Below are positions 33,935 through 44,776 of a stretch of 64,000 nucleotides of DNA, piece by piece. Where the stretch lies: contig CM055874.1 of NCBI GenBank assembly GCA_029582165.1, forward strand, positions 31,440,383-31,504,382, in the 5' to 3' direction. Position 1 is the first letter of the stretch, and each line of letters opens with the position of its first letter. A model generated the notes under the pieces. The model did no database searches, was not told the origin of the DNA, and saw only the letters and a list, made by a program, of their open reading frames with translations. This DNA comes from Portulaca oleracea (taxonomy: Eukaryota > Streptophyta > Magnoliopsida > Caryophyllales > Portulacaceae). The position numbers were made by a program, and so were the translations under genes.

Positions 33935-36900
33935 ATGGCTACTTTAGTTCCTGGGATTCTGTTGAAGCTTTTGCAACACATGAATACAGATGTTAAGGTT
34001 ACTGGTGAGCATAGGTCAGCCCTGTTGCAAGTAGTGAGCATTGTCCCAGCACTTGCAGGTGGTGATCTGTTCCAAAACCAAGGGTTTTATTTGAAGGTCT
34101 CAGATTCTTCTCATGCTACCTATGTTGCTCTTCCTGATGACCAGGAGGATCTGATTCTTAGCGATAAGATTCAACTTGGTCAGTACATTCATGTAGACAG
34201 GCTTGAGGCTGCCTCCCCGGTTCCCATCCTTCGAGGTGTGAGGCTTCTTCCTGGGAGGCATGCTTGTGTTGGTACCCCTGAAGATATTGTGGCGACACAC
34301 GCTCTTGGTTTTCTCCACAATTCGCCCTCTCCTTCCAAAACTAGCGAAAGCTCCAACTCACCTGCTAAGTTGTTTTTGAGTAGTAGTAAGCACAAGTCTC
34401 CTCCTTCTAAATTGAACATCAGTGGGAAAGATGAGCAGTTAGAAAAGAAGGCACTTTTGGTTACTAGATCGAAAGCCTCATCGCCCAAAACCATTGGGAA
34501 TTTGTTGGACAGGAAGGAATCTTTGGGAAGGATAAAGACCTCGAATTCTCAAGCTATACCGTCATCTCCTAGCAGTTGTTATTCACTCCCCCCTTCATTT
34601 GAGGATTTCTCAAGTGGAATGAAAAAGCAGGCAAAGATCAAGAGTGACAGAGGGACTCCTAAGCTGGGGTTGATGGAGAAGGTGTCTGCTAAATTGGGAC
34701 TGACTGAGAAGCCTAATTCAACAACAAAGAAGCATCCTGCTGTGAGTACACCCAAAAGGCTGATTCAGGTAATTGAGATGGGACCCAAGGCACTCAGAAG
34801 GAGCTGGGAAGGAAGCATGGATACAAAGAATAGAGATAACTTGAAAGTGAAGACCACCAAACATGATGTCATGTCTCCAGCTCGCTCTTCATCAGTAGGT
34901 TCCTTGTCTATCTTGTTGCATGTCAGGCTTTCAAGTTTTGCTCTTCTTTTTTTCTTTTTTTTTTTAAATAAAAAATGTATATATGTATATATATATTAAC
35001 CAAGTCTCATCATTCAGGTTACCAAGAGAAATTCAATTGACGACCGCTCACTAGTTAAAGTAGAGAGTAAAGTCCAAAGTTCTTCCAAGTCACCAAATGA
35101 AGAGAGTAAAGGCCACAAGTCCTCAAAAAACGTGGCTGCAAATTTGGATGATATTGATAGATCAAGTAAACCTAGAATTTCTATCGGGAGGAAATCCGTG
35201 GATCATTCTAATAATGGGTTGTCGTGCAATTTGGTTAAGGTTCCTGCGGGTAATAGAAGATTGATAGATGCTAGTGTTTTGTGGACCTCTCTTCCCTCCT
35301 CTGTCATGAAGCTTGGAAAGGTATACTTATACGGTTATCTCATCCCCCAATTGATGAAATAATGTTCTAGCAACTTTTTATAGTTGTTTTATATTTTGCA
35401 TTATAAGTTAAGCTGATTAGCTTTTCAAGACCTCCCTGCTTGCTTTCTGCCACTTGTTTATGTCGAGTCTTCGCTGCCAAAATGCTATATCGTATATTAC
35501 CTTGACGGCCTTAGAAGTTCAACTATTTTATTCCCTCTATGATATTTTACTTCAGGAAGTTTTAAAGCTTAGAGATTCTGCACAAACTGCTGCAATAGAG
35601 GCTATGCAAGAAGCTTCAGCTGCTGAGAGTGTTCTTCGATGTCTAAGGTAAATCTATTTGCTGGAAACACTTGATACACTATAGGTATTTTATACCTTGG
35701 GCATCTGCCATGACATGGTGCTTTCTGTCTTATGGTTTTCTGACTTACTATCTAACCGATGCACTGTAGTCCATAAGACATAAGCTGTGTACTTTATGAT
35801 CGCAGTTGTCGGTTTATCAGAACCAATGATCCATGTAGTATCATGTGAAAAACGATACATTTTCTTCTATTTTCCTTTGGATTCCATTGCGGTTTTCTTA
35901 CCTATATTCCCTTTTGGAGCCTACAGAAAGGAGTGGGGCATTAGTGGATAGTGATATATATGTATTGTGGGGGTTGTTTTCATTTCATGATGCTTCCACA
36001 ATTGTTTTTGTCATATATGACCTGCAATAATTATATCAGGATGAGGCATGTCTTTACTGCTTTTGAAATTGATAGGATGCAATTGTTTATCTTTGACAGG
36101 CTTTGCAACTTTTATTGTGGATTTGGAACTTTATTGTGGGTTTGTCTGTTACCATTATTCAGCCTAAGATTACATGCTGTTCCAGTACAGTGAAGCGCTG
36201 TTGCAGTTAGCCAATTCATTATCCTAGTAGAAAATTAATTCTATGTCTGATTTTGTGGGGCATCATGAAAGTTGTACGTAGCATACACAACAATACATTC
36301 AAGTTTTAGTTATTATTCTTAGGTTGTAGAAGTTGGAATTATTTTCCTGAATTCGTTTGTCCTATTCTGTTATTCATCTGAGATTTGGAAGAAGATGAGA
36401 TGCTGAGAATAAACCCGTGTTTGTGTCAACTTGCAGCAAGTACTCAGAGCTAACTACATGGGCAAAGGAAGATGACCCACACCCAGCAGTGGAGCAATTC
36501 TTGGCTCTTCACTCGAGTTTGAAGAACGCTCTCAGCATCGTTGGATCGCTGTCTAAAACAGCTTCAATTGGGTCATCCCCTGAAAGTGAGGAGAGGTTGT
36601 CAGAAGAAACACTGAAGACCATAGCTGAGAGGCGAAAACAAGCAGCTTCATGGGTGAATGCAGCTCTAGCTTCAGATTTATCGTCATTCTCAATGTACAG
36701 TGACGAACCAACATTAGCTACACTTGGCACTTGTTCCCCATCACAAAATCTAAAGAGCAATCCAGGAAATCAACCCAACTTGGTTGTTGAAAACTCTAGC
36801 AAGAATACTTCACCAAGACCCACATCTAAACCGCGGGCTTCTGTTAGCACGAGGGTTGCCTCTCCAGTAAGCTCTAAGGTGGGTTCATCAAAGGCACGGT

Positions 36901-37313
36901 CGGTTGTTCCATTGCCTCCTCCAGAATGGAACAAAGGAAATGGGCTGGATGAGTTGATGGACTTGGCTGAGAAGCTGCAGATGGAGTCACAGAATTGGTT
37001 CCTGGGATTTGTGGAACGGTTCCTGGATGCTGACGTGGACAACTCCACATTGTCTGACAATGGGCAGATAGCAGGGATGCTGTCTCAGCTCAAGAGTGTC
37101 AACGACTGGCTGGACAAAATAGGTGGATCCATCCAAAATGCCAAACTGGAAGAGGAGGATAAACCTCGGATCTCACCTCAAACAATTGATCGATTGAGAA
37201 AGAAAATATATGAGTATCTCCTAACCCATGTCGAGTCAGCTGCTGCTGCTCTAGGGAGTGGTTCGCAGTCATTGCCCCCTGTTCGGACTGTTGAAGCAAA
37301 AGGAAGAAGATAG
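33935..37313 (+). CDS. DUF936/DUF6857 family protein (743 aa, 4 exons)
   Basis: Exons are 33935-34894, 35018-35320, 35556-35647 and 36437-37313, all with GT...AG introns and an unbroken frame ending in TAG. The first ATG matches the family start ([20 protein letters not shown]). Residues 1 to about 125 form the conserved N-terminal domain ([54 protein letters not shown]). A long serine- and lysine-rich linker to about residue 405 looks disordered. The C-terminal domain starts near '[20 protein letters not shown]' and includes '[20 protein letters not shown]' and '[19 protein letters not shown]'. The family is plant-specific and of unknown function. There is no signal peptide or membrane segment. 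Retaining intron 1 would give a short product ending near 34999. The gene looks intact. Confidence 0.92.
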
Positions 37314-37967
37314 AAACACCAACCCCTGTTTCCCCTTTCCTTTTGCCATGTATAGCGATCATTTGGCCCTTCAGATTGAAGGTATAGGTGGCTTTATGGT
37401 CATTTTTTGCTGTTGCACTCAAACTGGGTTGTCAAGTTAGAGCTCATTTTTCCTCCCTACTGTGGTGGACCTCGATTGTCTGCCCTGGAAATTCACACTC
37501 ACAATTATTTGGAGAAATGGTGGAGATGATTACAAAAACACTGTTTTCCTCCAATATCAATGCATACTCTGGAAGCTACTGAATTTGTTGGTTCATTACT
37601 GCATATGATTCACTATGAAGACATGTTAATTCGGGTGGACAGGTCGGTTTTAGGTTGGGTCCGGTATAAGTTAGTTTCAGGTTTATTTAGGTTTTAGTTT
37701 TAGGTTTAGAAATTCTGGGTTTAACCCTAAATTTTCAATGAGTTCGAGTCGATTTTTCAACTCGGTTCAAATTCTGTCATGTCAATAACTAGCAGGTTGT
37801 TGTATCGTCCTAACCCAATATTATAACAAAACATAGATTTTTTATCTGAATTGTAAATTTTAACAAGCTTCACTCAATTTTTTTTTTTACAAAAATAGAA
37901 TAAAATTGATTTCCCGAAGAATGGTGCGGACAGTATTATGATTCTATTATGAAAATTTATACAAATA

Positions 37968-38172
37968 TCTGTTCTTTGGATTGGTTTAACTATCTAATTC
38001 AATCTAATCCAAACCTATTCAAACTTATCCAAACCTTACACAATTCTCCAAAAAAGCATCCCTCTAAAAACACAATTTCTCAAAAAGTATCATAACTGAT
38101 CCAAACCAATCTAATCCAATCCAATCCAATCTAATCCATCCAAACCTGATTTGAACCAATACAAAGAACAGG
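37968..38172. mobile_element. Small inverted-repeat element (hAT-like)
   Basis: The left end 'tctgttctttggattgg' pairs with the right end 'ccaatacaaagaacagg'. The inside repeats 'aatc(c/t)aatc' phrases. It is similar to 31198-31373 in end sequence. Confidence 0.55.
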
Positions 38173-38320
38173 GTCGTTGAAACCCAAATTTTTGCCACCC
38201 TTGTGAATTCAGAAAGAAAGTTGAAATTAAACATGTGTACCTCTTTATTTAATGTGATTTTTGGGCAATAATTTTCGTTAAGAATCAATCTAAGTATGTG
38301 TATAAGAGAATGGTCGACTG

Positions 38321-38463
38321 AGGCACCGTTCTTTTGTGCGTTGCGTTTGCGTTGCGTTACGTTACGTTACGTTTAGTTGCGTTGAAAATAGTTAAAAAAT
38401 AATGATAATTTGCGTTATGTTGCGTTGCGTTTGGATGCGTTAACACATAAAAGAATGGTGCCT
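38321..38463. mobile_element. Tiny MITE (143 bp) filled with GTTGC/GTTAC repeats
   Basis: The ends AGGCACCGTTCTTTTGTGCG and, reversed, AGGCACCATTCTTTTATGTG match well. The inside is largely 'gcgttgcgttacgttacg' simple repeat. Its terminal style is like the other hAT-like elements of the window. Confidence 0.65.
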
Positions 38464-38897
38464 GAAATGAATTCTAATATGAATTTGAAAAAAGAAACAA
38501 GGAAAATGCATAAACAGGTTGGAATAGCTTGTAGAACATGGATTCTGACTTGCACGTTGATCGCTGACAGAAATGTATACAAATTTCAAATTCTGTCCAT
38601 TGTTGACCAAATTTTGCAACTAGATGGGGTCAATGAGGAGATAATAAATGGGTCAATTATCAAATAGGGGTCAGTTTTTATATCATGCACTGATGCGCAT
38701 CATCCCTTTGCAAAGCACCGGGACTGTAATCCAATTGCATGTATGTGAAGCATGTGCACTAGATATTTATAGGTGAAAATAATAGTGAATAATTTAATAT
38801 GTATGGTGAACAATCTAATATATGTGAGTGAATAATAACACTATCTAGAGCATGTGCTCCCAGTGCACCTAATAAATTGCACCGGGATTACTACTAC

Positions 38898-39179
38898 GGC
38901 CTTGTTTCTTAAGGGCATAAAATTAAGTTAGGTAAGGTATGATAAAGTTAGGTTATGTTAGATTATGTTGGGAAAATTAGGTAAAGAAACTAATAGAGTT
39001 TGGTAAATGTCATATCACTTATTTCTTTTTTATTTTTAAATAAATTCTATGGTAGAATAAATTTTTTTTAACATAAATTATCTAAAAATAAATCATATTC
39101 TTTTGAATAGTAAGATAAGATAAGGTTAGGTTAAGTTAGATTGGGTAAGGATAATCCTACCAAATCAAAGAACAAGGCC
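38898..39179. mobile_element. hAT-like MITE (282 bp)
   Basis: The left end GGCCTTGTTTCTT and the reversed right end GGCCTTGTTCTTT match. Inner arms of 'aagttaggtaagg'-type repeats also pair. No coding capacity. Confidence 0.6.
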
Positions 39180-39413
39180 TAAGAGAGGGAAGAGGAAACA
39201 AGGATTAACCTTTCTTCCATCAGATCTAGAGTCCATTAACAAAAGTTTAGAAGTGAAATCAGTCATTAATTATAAGCAAAGACGGGGTGTGGGCGTCGGA
39301 AGCCAGCAATGAGGCCAGACCACCATCGGCGGACATCCATCATCCCAAAAAGTGACAACGTTTCTGGTCTACCTCTAGTCGGGTTAGAGTATGAGCCACC
39401 TTGTTACAACTTC

Positions 39414-39626
39414 TATTAGGAATAGTAAATCTTGTATTTCCAATTTATTCACAAGTTTATTTCTTTGTTTTCTTTTATCTTGTTTCTTGGTTAGTTAGGG
39501 AGGTTGGTTATAAATAACCTACCTCTCCCCCTTGTAGTTCTTGAGTAGAGATTCATCAATAATAACATTTCTTAAATCTCTCTCCCTCTTCTCTTTTAGT
39601 TTCCCCAAATTGGGTGAAACTTAACA
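39414..39626 (+). repeat. Array LTR 1 (213 bp)
   Basis: It begins TATTAGGAATAG (the expected TG is changed to TA) and ends CTTAACA. A TATA box 'ttataaata' lies near 39509. It differs from the last LTR (51284-51496) at four positions. Confidence 0.93.
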
Positions 39627-39642
39627 TGGTATCAGAGCATGG
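39627..39642 (+). other. Primer binding site, unit 1
   Basis: TGGTATCAGAGCATGG directly after the LTR matches initiator tRNA-Met. The same site follows LTRs 2-7; the last base or two vary (GCATGG or GCATTG). LTR 8 has none because flanking DNA follows it. Confidence 0.92.
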
Positions 39643-39758
39643 TTATTTGCGTGCTTCTATTTCGTTCTTCTTCATCTTCTCCTTCCACATTTTAGGGTTC
39701 CTCCCTCCTCTTCCTCTCTCAATACTCAAATCAATCGCAGCAACCCCACTACTCTTCA

Positions 39759-40195
39759 ATGGCTTCCATCTTCTCCCTCTTCTTCTTCTTCTTCTTCTTC
39801 TTCTTCTTCTTCTTCTTCTTCTTCTTCTTCTTCTTCTTCTTCTTCTTCGTTCTTCCTCTCTTTCCTTCACAGTCTCAATCCGCGTCGTTTCAGATGGTCA
39901 ACAAGTGTCGTCACACAGTATGGCCGGGACTTCTCTTCGGCGCCACCTCCCCGTCGTTTCCAACCACCGGATTCACTCTTCCCTCCGGAAAATCCCGAAC
40001 TCTGACCTTCCCCAAGTCTTGGTCGGGTCAGATCTGGGCTTGGACCCTCTGCTCCGTCGACCCCTCCACCGTAAGTTCTCCTGCTTCTCCGGCGACTACG
40101 CCTCCGGCAAGGTCGAGTATGGCGGCGCCGGCGTCATCCCTCCGGCCACCCTTGCAGAGTTCACGCTCAACGGCACCGGCGGGCTGGACTTCTAC
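39759..40195 (+). pseudogene. Captured thaumatin-like protein (PR-5 family) fragment, unit 1
   Basis: ATG at 39759 opens a signal-peptide-like start (MASIFSL) followed by 23 TTC codons. The mature start of a thaumatin-like protein follows (NKCRHTVWPG, TTGFTLPSGKSRTLTFP, SWSGQIWAWTLCSVDPST). Near 40070 the frame shifts, apparently through loss of a few bases at 'accgtaag'. The protein then continues as KFSC...SGDYASGKVE and PPATLAEFTLNGTGGLDFY, ending at a stop. About half of a normal thaumatin-like protein (roughly 220 residues) is present. All units share the frame shift and the truncation after GLDFY, so both predate the amplification. The upstream 39643-39758 may be the captured mRNA's 5' UTR. 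Defence function is known for the family but not expected here. Confidence 0.85.
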
Positions 40196-40299
40196 TAATG
40201 TCAGCCTCATCGTCGCGGCGGCTGCCTGTGATGGAATTCGCGGCGGCGGGTGCGATTGTTTTGGTGCCGATGGAGATGGATTTTCAGTGGTTGTGATGA

Positions 40300-40817
40300 T
40301 TTCTTGAGGTTCGGATTATCATTTCGAGTTTTCGATTTTGTTTTGGGGTTTTCTTGTTAATCTTTGAGTGTGTAAAATGCAAGAAATCCAAAATGCCTAC
40401 AACAATAAAGCTATATTCACTAGTAGAGCTCCAGTTAGCCACAACGGCTTGATTAGCGAGCCGATTGGAGAGGGATCATTAGGCTCAGTTTACAAATCAG
40501 AGTTCCCAGATGGTCAAGTTTTTGCTGTTAAGAATGTAATTTTGGTGCCACTATCGCTTTACGAAGAAGAACGGTTTCTGGATGTTGTTCGCGTTGCATC
40601 CCGTTTGAAGCACCCTTACATTGTACGTATTGTTGGCTATTGTGTCGAATATGGACAGCACCTCCTCGTGTATGAGCGTGTCAGGAACCTGACTCTTGAT
40701 GAAGCTCTGCATTGTGAATTCCTTCTGCCTCTCACTTGGGGCCTTCGTATCCAGATCTCGACCTCCGTTTTGGAGCCATACAACAGTGTGTTTTTGGTGG
40801 CTTTCCTCTCTTCCTAG
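40300..40817 (+). pseudogene. Captured STRUBBELIG-type receptor kinase fragment, unit 1
   Basis: A hydrophobic, probably membrane-spanning stretch (about 40310-40365) and the basic 'KCKKSK'-like segment precede the start of a kinase domain. The domain has the glycine-rich loop GEGSLGSVYKSEFPDGQVFA, the ATP-binding lysine in 'AVKN', and then 'ASRLKHPYIVRIVGYCVEYG', 'LLVYERVRNLTLDEALHCE' and 'LTWGLRIQI'. Homology then stops; 'STSVLEPYN...' is foreign. The catalytic HRD and DFG motifs are absent, so there can be no kinase activity. In unit 1 the frame is open from 40368 to 40817. Members of the STRUBBELIG receptor family are leucine-rich repeat receptor kinases; only this juxtamembrane and N-lobe part was captured. 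Confidence 0.82.
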
Positions 40818-40839
40818 TTTTCTGTCTTCATTCAAATTC

Positions 40840-41144
40840 ACCATGTCTGATAAAAAGGATATATGATTGATCCGTGTGATCGTCTCTTCGTTCTCTTGCT
40901 CGATCAACCAGGAAAGTCTCTATTAGGCCATTGTATTCGTCGGAGACAATTTCAATACCTGGAAAAGTTCGGCAATCTATCTTTCTCTCTTTCTTTCGTC
41001 ATTTGACTCCACTAAGTTCTTCCGTGTTTACGTCCATTTCACCCGTTACGAGTTGTGGTGATGGCGAGGAAGCTGTTGGAGTTAAAGTTCAAGATTTCCA
41101 TTGTTGGCAAATTGGAGTTTTGACACCCTCCAATTTGAGGGGGG
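40840..41144 (+). pseudogene. Copia gag remnant, pol tail and polypurine tract, unit 1
   Basis: ATGTCTGATAAAAAGG near 40842 resembles a copia gag start. 'DQPGKSLLG' and, one frame over, a segment around 'GDNFNTWK' near 40945 resemble the conserved gag start. The last 100 bp ending 'caatttgaggggggTG' look like the end of copia pol plus the purine tract. Everything between gag start and pol end is deleted. This identifies the carrier as Ty1/copia. Confidence 0.65.
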
Positions 41145-41357
41145 TGTTAGGAATAGTAAATCTTGTATTTCCAATTTGTTCACAAGTTTATTTCTTTGTT
41201 TTCTTTTATCTTGTTTCTTGGTTAGTTAGGGAGGTTGGTTATAAATAACCTACCTCTCCCCCTTGTATTTCTTGAGTAGAGATTCATCAATAATAACATT
41301 CCTCAAATCTCTCTCCCTCTTCTCTTTTAGTTTCCCCAAATTGGGTGAAACTTAACA
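41145..41357 (+). repeat. Array LTR 2 (213 bp)
   Basis: TGTTAGGAATAG...CTTAACA, preceded by the purine tract GGGGGG and followed by TGGTATCAGAGC. Confidence 0.93.
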
Positions 41358-42860
41358 TGGTATCAGAGCATGGTTATTTGCTTGCTTCTATTTCGTTCTT
41401 CTTCATCTTCTCCTTCCACATTTTAGGGTTCCTCCCTCCTCTTCCTCTCTCAATACTCAAATTAATCGCAGCAACCCCACTACTCTTCAATGGCTTCCAT
41501 CTTCTCCCTCTTCTTCTTCTTCTTCTTCTTCTTCTTCTTCTTCTTCTTCTTCTTCTTCTTCTTCTTCGTTCTTCCTCTCTTTCCTTCACAGTCTCAATCC
41601 GCGTCATTTCAGTTGGTCACAAGTGTCGTCACACAGTATGGCCGGGACTTCTCTTCGGCGCCTCCTCCCCGTCGTTTCCAACAACCGGATTCACTCTTCC
41701 CTCCGGAAAATCCCGAACTCTGACCTTTCCCAAGTCTTGGTCGGGTCAGATCTGGGCTTGGACCCTCTGCTCCGTCGACCCCTCCACCGTAAGTTCTCTT
41801 GCTTCTCGGCGACTACGCCTCTGGCAAGGTCGAGTGTGGCGGCGCCGGCGTCATCCCTCCGGCCACCCTTGCAGAGTTCACGCTCAACGGCACCGGCGGG
41901 CTGGACTTCAACTAATGTTAGCCTCATCGTCGCGGCGGCTGCGCTGTGATGGAATTCGCGGCGGCGGGTGCGATTGTTTTGGTGCCGATGGAGATGGATT
42001 TTCAGTGGTTGTGATGATTTCTTGAGGTTCGGATTATCATTTCGAGTTTTCGATTTTGTTTTGGGGTTTTCTTGTTAATCTTTGAGTGTGTAAATGCAAG
42101 AAATCCAAAATGCCTACAACAATAAAGCTATATTGACTAGCAGAGCTCCAGTTAGCCACAAACAGCTTCAATTAAGCGAGCCTTATTGGAGAGGGATCAT
42201 TAGGCTCAGTTTACAAATCAGAGTTCCCAGATGGTCAAGTTTTTGCTGTTAAGAATGTAATTTTGGTGCCACTATCGCTTTACGAAGAAGAACGGTTTCT
42301 GGATGTTGTTCGCGTTGCATCCCGTTTGAAGCACCCTTACATTGTACGTATTGTTGGCTATTGTGTCGAATATGGACAGCACCTCCTCGTGTATGAGCGT
42401 GTCAGGAACCTGACTCTTGATGAAGCTCTGCATTGTGAATTCCTTCTGCCTCTCACTTGGGGCCTTCGTATCCAGATCTCGACCTCCGTTTTGGAGCCAT
42501 ACAACAGTGTGTTTTTGGTGGCTTTCCTCTCTTCCTAGTTTTCTGTCTTCATTCAAATTCACCATGTCTGATAAAAAGGATATATGATTGATCCGTGTGA
42601 TCGTCTCTTCGTTCTCTTGCTCGATCAACCAGGAAAGTCTCTATTAGGCCATTGTATTCGCCGGAGACAATTTCAATACAGAAAAGTTCGATCTATCTTT
42701 CTCTCTTTCTTTCGTCATTTGACTCCACTAAGTTCTTCCGTGTTTACGTCCATTTCACCCGTTACGAGTTGTGGTGATGGCGAGGAAGCTGTTGGAGTTA
42801 AAGTTCAAGATTTCCATTGTTGGCAAATTGGAGTTTTGACACCCTCCAATTTGAGGGGGG
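41358..42860 (+). pseudogene. Array internal region 2 (thaumatin-like + kinase fragments)
   Basis: Same layout as unit 1. The thaumatin-like ATG is at 41490 with 19 TTC codons. The frame is shifted early by loss of bases at 'ggtcacaagtgtcg'. The kinase fragment lies at about 42190-42538 and its upstream frame is broken at 'cagcttcaattaagcg', unlike unit 1. Confidence 0.88.
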
Positions 42861-43073
42861 TGTTAGGAATAGTAAATCTTGTATTTCCAATTTGTTCACA
42901 AGTTTATTTCTTTGTTTTCTTTTATCTTGTTTCTTGGTTAGTTAGGGAGGTTGGTTATAAATAACCTACCTCTCCCCCTTGTATTTCTTGAGTAGAGATT
43001 CATCAATAATAACATTCTTCAAATCTCTCTCCCTCTTCTCTTTTAGTTTCCCCAAATTGGGTGAAACTTAACA
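42861..43073 (+). repeat. Array LTR 3 (213 bp)
   Basis: TGTTAGGAATAG...CTTAACA, followed by the primer site ending GCATTG. Confidence 0.93.
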
Positions 43074-44563
43074 TGGTATCAGAGCATTGTTATTTGCTTG
43101 CTTCTATTTCGTTCTTCTTCATCTTCTCCTTCCACATTTTAGGGTTCCTCCCTCCTCTTCCTCTCTCAATACTCAAATTAATCACAGCAACCCCACTACT
43201 CTTCAATGGCTTCCATCTTCTCCCTCTTCTTCTTCTTCTTCTTCTTCTTCTTCTTCTTCTTCGTTCTTCCTCTCTTTCCTTCACAGTCTCAATCCGCGTC
43301 GTTTCAGTTGGTCAACAAGTGTCGTCACACAGTATGGCCGGGACTTCTCTTCGGCGCCACCTCCCCGTCGTTTCCAACCACCGGATTCACTCTTCCCTCC
43401 GGAAAATCCCGAACTCTGACCTTCCCCAAGTCTTGGTCGGGTCAGATCTGGGCTTGGACCCTCTGCTCCGTCGACCCCTCCACCGTAAGTTCTCCTGCTT
43501 CTCGGCGACTGCGCCTCCGGCAAGGTCGAGTGTGGCGGCGCCGGCGTCATCCCTCCGGCCACCCTTGCAGAGTTCACGGTCAACGGCACCGGCGGGCTGG
43601 ACTTTTACTAACGTCAGCCTCATCGTCGCGGCGGCTGCGCTGTGGTGGAATTCGCGGCGGCGGGTGCGATTGTTTTGGTGCCGATGGAGATGGATTTTCA
43701 GTGGTTGTGATGATTTCTTGAGGTTCGGATTATCATTTCGAGTTTTCGATTTTGTTTTGGGGTTTTCTTGTTAATCTTTGAGTGTGTAAAATGCAAGAAA
43801 TCCAAAATGCCTACAACAATAAAGCTATATTCACTAGCAGAGCTCCAGTTAGCCACAAACAGCTTCAATTAAGCGAGCCTTATTGGAGAGGGATCATTAG
43901 GCTCAGTTTACAAATCTGAGTTCCCAGATGGTCAAGTTTTTGCTGTTAAGAATGTAATTTTGGTGCCACTATCGCTTTACGAAGAAGAACGGTTTCTGGA
44001 TGTTGTTCGCGTTGCATCCCGTTTGAAGCACCCTTACATTGTACGGATTGTTGGCTATTGTGTCGAATATGGACAGCACCTCCTCGTGTATGAGCGTGTC
44101 AGGAACATGACTCTTGATGAAGCTCTGCATTGTGAATTCCTTCTGCCTCTCACTTGGGGCCTTCGTATCCAGATCTCGACCTCCGTTTTGGAGCCATACA
44201 ACAGTGTGTTTTTGGTGGCTTTCCTCTCTTCCTAGTTTTCTGTCTTCATTCAAATCCACCATGTCTGATAAAAAGGATATATGATTGATCCGTGTGATCG
44301 TCTCTTCGTTCTCTTGCTCGATCAACCAGGAAAGTCTCTATTAGGCCATTGTATTTGCCGGAGACAATTTCAATACCTGGAAAAGTTCGGCAATCTATCT
44401 TTCTCTCTTTCTTTCGTCATTTGACTCCACTAAGTTCTTCCGTGTTTACGTCCATTTCACCCAAGCATGAGTTGTGGTGATGGCGAGGAAGCTGTTGGAG
44501 TTAAAGTTCAAGATTTCCATTGTTGGCAAATTAGAGTTTTGACACCCCTCAATTTGAGGGGGG
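43074..44563 (+). pseudogene. Array internal region 3 (thaumatin-like + kinase fragments)
   Basis: The thaumatin-like ATG is at 43206 with 12 TTC codons. In the kinase fragment 'aggaacatg' replaces 'aggaacctg', a change shared with units 4 and 5. The end near the purine tract reads 'cacccctcaatttg', also shared with units 4 and 5. Confidence 0.88.
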
Positions 44564-44776
44564 TGTTAGGAATAGTAAATCTTGTATTTCCAATTTGTTC
44601 ACAAGTTTATTTCTTTGTTTTCTTTTATCTTGTTTCTTGGTTAGTTAGGGAGGTTGGTTATAAATAACCTACCTCTCCCCCTTGTATTTCTTGAGTAGAG
44701 ATTCATCAATAATAACTTTCCTCAAATCTCTCTCCCTCTTCTCTTTTAGTTTCCCCAAATTGGGTGAAACTTAACA
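44564..44776 (+). repeat. Array LTR 4 (213 bp)
   Basis: Same ends as the others; it has 'aactttcctc' where most LTRs have 'aacattcctc'. Confidence 0.93.

Larger units (their letters stand above)
37314..39408. other. 3' UTR and intergenic DNA with three MITEs
   Basis: The first few hundred bases are probably 3' UTR of the DUF936 gene. Bases 37620-37800 contain repeated 'ggttttag' phrases of simple-repeat character. Three inverted-repeat elements follow and are listed separately. Bases 39180-39408 are GC-richer without a recognisable protein. No gene was seen. Confidence 0.5.
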
